DNA of 31,711 bases from JBGUVL01 sp045134375 (GTDB lineage Bacteria; Bacillota_I; Bacilli_A; Erysipelotrichales; Erysipelotrichaceae), in assembly GCA_045134375.1 (NCBI GenBank), contig JBGUVL010000003.1:1-31711 (forward strand). Reading direction: 5' to 3'. A program made the position numbers and the translations under genes. The notes below the pieces were generated by a model. It ran no database searches, was not told the origin of the DNA, and saw only the letters and a list, made by a program, of their open reading frames with translations. This document shows, piece after piece, positions 29,947-31,711 of the stretch; position 1 is the first letter of the stretch; each line of letters opens with the position of its first letter.

Positions 29947-30750
29947 ATGCCGTTATTGGATGTTTTGTTTTTGGATGTCCATGCGAAATGTATGACGCAA
30001 TGGCGTTATGAAGGAAAGATGGCATGGTATCATCTTCCCTCTTTTGAAGTGGCAAAGCAAAGTGGGAAAAGCTATGCGGATCCTATGAAGCAAATGGAAT
30101 ATCGTGCCATTATGAAGGAAGAAGAAATGATTGCTTTTTATCGTTTGCAGCCGTTTAACGATGGAGTATCGATGAGTGTTGGAGTGGCACCGAAATGGTG
30201 TCATAAAGGAATTGGTAAAAAAGTAATTGCAACGGCAATGCAGCGGGCAAAAATGTTGGGATATCAAAAAATAAGAGTCTATATTCGACAATGGAATCAA
30301 ACAGCAATCCATCTATTTCAAACATTTCATTTTCAAATGGTGAATGAGATACAGGATGAGCAAAATGGTAATATACTGATGATGGAGTGGCAAAATCAAT
30401 CGTTAGTCAATTTCTATGAGCGCTTGCGTCATTCTTCCTTTCGCTCTTCTTTTCATCTTGGGAAAAGGGAAAAAGAATATGTTCGAAAGAATGGCTATGA
30501 TACGCTGATGAATCATGCGTGTCATTTCGTACAGCAACGTCTTCAAGATAGTCATCCAAATAAAGATGGGAAACAGACACCATGGAAAGGGCATCCTGTG
30601 TTTATTGCGCAACATGCAACCGGGTGTTGTTGTCGTGGTTGTTTGTCAAAATGGCATTCGATTCCGTTGGGGAAGGCATTAAGTAAAGAAGAAGAGTGTT
30701 ATATTGTTAGTGTATTGATGGGATGGATTCGTAACGAAGTAGGTTTGTGA
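29947..30750 (+). CDS. GNAT acetyltransferase fused to a DUF4186 domain
   Basis: 267 residues in two parts. Residues 1-150 are a GNAT domain with SVGVAPKWCHKGIGKKVIA (acetyl-CoA loop G-I-G) and VYIRQWNQTAIHLFQTFHF. Residues about 152-265 match DUF4186: RLRHSSFRSSFHL, YDTLMNHACHFVQQRL, GKQTPWKGHPVFIAQHATG, then CCCRGCLSKWHSIP with four clustered Cys (227-229 and 232) and nearby His. DUF4186 normally stands alone; its function is unknown and the Cys/His set suggests a metal site. The gene starts 24 bases after csoR with AAGGAGG, so it is expressed with the copper genes. Confidence 0.85.
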   Translation: MPLLDVLFLDVHAKCMTQWRYEGKMAWYHLPSFEVAKQSGKSYADPMKQMEYRAIMKEEEMIAFYRLQPFNDGVSMSVGVAPKWCHKGIGKKVIATAMQRAKMLGYQKIRVYIRQWNQTAIHLFQTFHFQMVNEIQDEQNGNILMMEWQNQSLVNFYERLRHSSFRSSFHLGKREKEYVRKNGYDTLMNHACHFVQQRLQDSHPNKDGKQTPWKGHPVFIAQHATGCCCRGCLSKWHSIPLGKALSKEEECYIVSVLMGWIRNEVGL

Positions 30751-30801
30751 TTGCGATGGATTCCTAGCGATAGTATTCCAAAGAAGAGGATGAAATAAAA
30801 G

Positions 30802-30835
30802 AAAGTAGAAAGTAGGTGTGCTTTCTATTTTATTT
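30802..30835 (+). terminator. Intrinsic terminator of the copper operon
   Basis: AAAGTAGAAAG (30802-30812) and CTTTCTATTTT (30821-30831), loop of 8 bases, one G-T pair, followed by ATTTGG. Moderate strength. Confidence 0.7.
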
Positions 30836-30899
30836 GGTTTAATTTTTTATTGTTTTTCATATACTAGGGATGATTCTAAGATAGGGTAGGAGGAATGGA

Positions 30900-31589
30900 A
30901 TGCGGCAGAAGAAACATCTGTTGTTTTTAGGAATCATCGTGGTATTATTGCTTCTTGATATCATTAGTTCACAAATTACCAATGGTGTAATACAAAATGC
31001 CTATCGACCTTACCAAGGAGTTGTTGCGGTTGTTGATGCTGGTCATGGTGGGAAAGATGATGGGGCAAGAAATGGAGCAATAAAAGAACAAGAGCTTAAT
31101 CTAATATTTGCTAAAAAAGTAAAGGAAAGATTAGAGAAACTAGGAATGAAAGTAATTCTGACACGATCGGATGACAATGATCTTGCTCGTTTGGATGCGA
31201 CGAATCGAAAAAGAGAAGATATGAAGCAAAGAGTGGCTATTATTAATCAAAAGAAAGTTGATTTTTTTATCAGTATCCATATGAATTCGTATGCCGATTC
31301 TTCCGTTAAGGGAGGGCAACTGTTTTATGCTACGAATGATTCGGATTCGCAATATTTAGCTTCCTGTATCCAACAAAAATTAAAAGAAATTTGTCGTCCT
31401 ATGTTAGAAATAAAAAGTGCGGATTACTATATTTTAAAGGAAAGTAATAAGATCGGTATCTTATGGGAATGTGGGTTTCTATCCAATCCAAAAGAACTAG
31501 AAAAGTTAGTAGAGGAAAGTTATCAAGATAAACTGTGTGATGCGTTGGTAAAAGGGATTCTTGATTTCTTTAAAAATGTGTATGAATAA
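30900..31589 (+). CDS. N-acetylmuramoyl-L-alanine amidase, CwlD-like (Amidase_3)
   Basis: 229 residues. Zinc hydrolase that cleaves the bond between MurNAc and the stem peptide. An N-terminal membrane segment (about 6-21) anchors the enzyme outside the cell. The Amidase_3 domain has VVDAGHGGKDDGARNG (His ligand), KEQELNL (Glu ligand), FFISIHMNSYAD (His ligand) and WECGFLSNPKE (catalytic Glu). Size and layout match CwlD, which in spore formers removes peptides in cortex synthesis; whether this organism sporulates cannot be judged here. ATG at 30900 follows GGAGGAATGG. Confidence 0.92.
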   Translation: MRQKKHLLFLGIIVVLLLLDIISSQITNGVIQNAYRPYQGVVAVVDAGHGGKDDGARNGAIKEQELNLIFAKKVKERLEKLGMKVILTRSDDNDLARLDATNRKREDMKQRVAIINQKKVDFFISIHMNSYADSSVKGGQLFYATNDSDSQYLASCIQQKLKEICRPMLEIKSADYYILKESNKIGILWECGFLSNPKELEKLVEESYQDKLCDALVKGILDFFKNVYE

Positions 31590-31618
31590 TAAAAAAACAG
31601 ACTAATGATTAGTCTGTT
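31590..31618 (-). terminator. Intrinsic terminator of tRNA-Ala
   Basis: On the minus strand AACAGACTAA (31618-31609), loop TCA, TTAGTCTGTT (31605-31596), T run. The amidase stop codon abuts it. Confidence 0.85.
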
Positions 31619-31627
31619 CAATATCTA

Positions 31628-31703
31628 TGGTGGAGCTTATCGGGATCGAACCGATGACCTCCTGCGTGCAAGGCAGGCGCTCTCCCAGCTGAGCTAAAAC
31701 CCC
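31628..31703 (-). tRNA. tRNA-Ala (TGC)
   Basis: 76 bases with encoded CCA. On the minus strand GGGGTTTTAGCTCAGCTGGG begins the gene, the anticodon stem CCTGC/GCAGG encloses loop CTTGCAC (anticodon TGC), and the T arm is ATCGGTTCGATCCCGAT. The acceptor stem holds the Ala identity pair G3-U70. It may be the end of a longer tRNA or rRNA operon outside the window. Confidence 0.96.
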
Positions 31704-31711
31704 ATGTATAT

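Noticed and set aside
30840..30890. Sporulation sigma factor promoter before the CwlD-like gene
   Set aside because: CATATACT loosely fits a sigma-E -10, but no matching -35 was found; too weak to call.
1..31711. CRISPR arrays, insertion sequences, origins of replication
   Set aside because: No regularly spaced repeats, transposase motifs or DnaA-box clusters were seen.

Overview
The window looks like chromosomal DNA of a low-GC Firmicute. AT-rich genes, strong AGGAGG-type ribosome binding sites, extended -10 promoters (TGnTATAAT), a methionine T-box leader, the secG-rnr-smpB-ssrA order, an Spx-like protein and a CwlD-like amidase all fit. A class B sortase paired with an NPNTYD-type sorting signal and the general gene mix suggest the Erysipelotrichaceae or a close relative; this placement is inference from gene content, not a search result. 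There is no prophage, insertion sequence or CRISPR array.

Layout. 1-1184: end of an oligopeptide-type ABC importer (permease C) and a small membrane protein. 1275-7338: housekeeping block with enolase, then secG, RNase R, a CapA-like lipoprotein, SmpB and tmRNA, i.e. RNA decay and ribosome rescue together. 7384-8416: a LytTR regulator and its DUF3021 membrane partner behind direct repeats. 8547-10270: a GNAT acetyltransferase, an AEC transporter and an isolated, unusual tRNA-Thr-like gene with its own promoter and terminator. 10323-12834: a frameshifted class B sortase, divergent from a cell-wall-anchored surface protein whose reading frame breaks exactly at an A AAA AAG heptamer. 12980-13100: a candidate small RNA.

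13154-15668: a GH13 alpha-glucosidase overlapping an inositol-monophosphatase-family gene. 15691-18186 (minus strand): tRNA-Asn, and an operon of O-acetylhomoserine sulfhydrylase plus a B3/B4-domain protein under a Met-specific T-box. A three-cysteine Rrf2 regulator diverges from it. 18791-20889: a zinc-dependent phospholipase C-like protein and a UMF1-type MFS transporter. 21023-21783: a small membrane protein converging on an Spx-family protein.

21794-22545 is the most novel-looking part: two related small RNA units. They share a 13-base upstream element at the same distance from identical -10 boxes, a similar 5' hairpin, a C/U-rich stretch resembling the anti-Shine-Dalgarno sequence, and an intrinsic terminator. 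They flank an 80-residue protein of unknown function. 22598-27025: an ABC exporter, a ZIP metal transporter, a NiaR-type regulator and an M28 peptidase. 27040-30840: a copper operon with CopA carrying a fused C-terminal CopZ-like domain that has its own internal ribosome binding site and ATG, then CsoR and a GNAT-DUF4186 fusion. 30900-31703: a CwlD-like amidase and tRNA-Ala.

Several units connect. Metal handling (ZIP, CopA, CsoR, possibly DUF4186) clusters in the right third. Sulfur and methionine supply is controlled by T-box and perhaps Rrf2. Three candidate small RNAs with Shine-Dalgarno-complementary stretches suggest post-transcriptional control. All functions are read from sequence patterns and family knowledge; no search was run.
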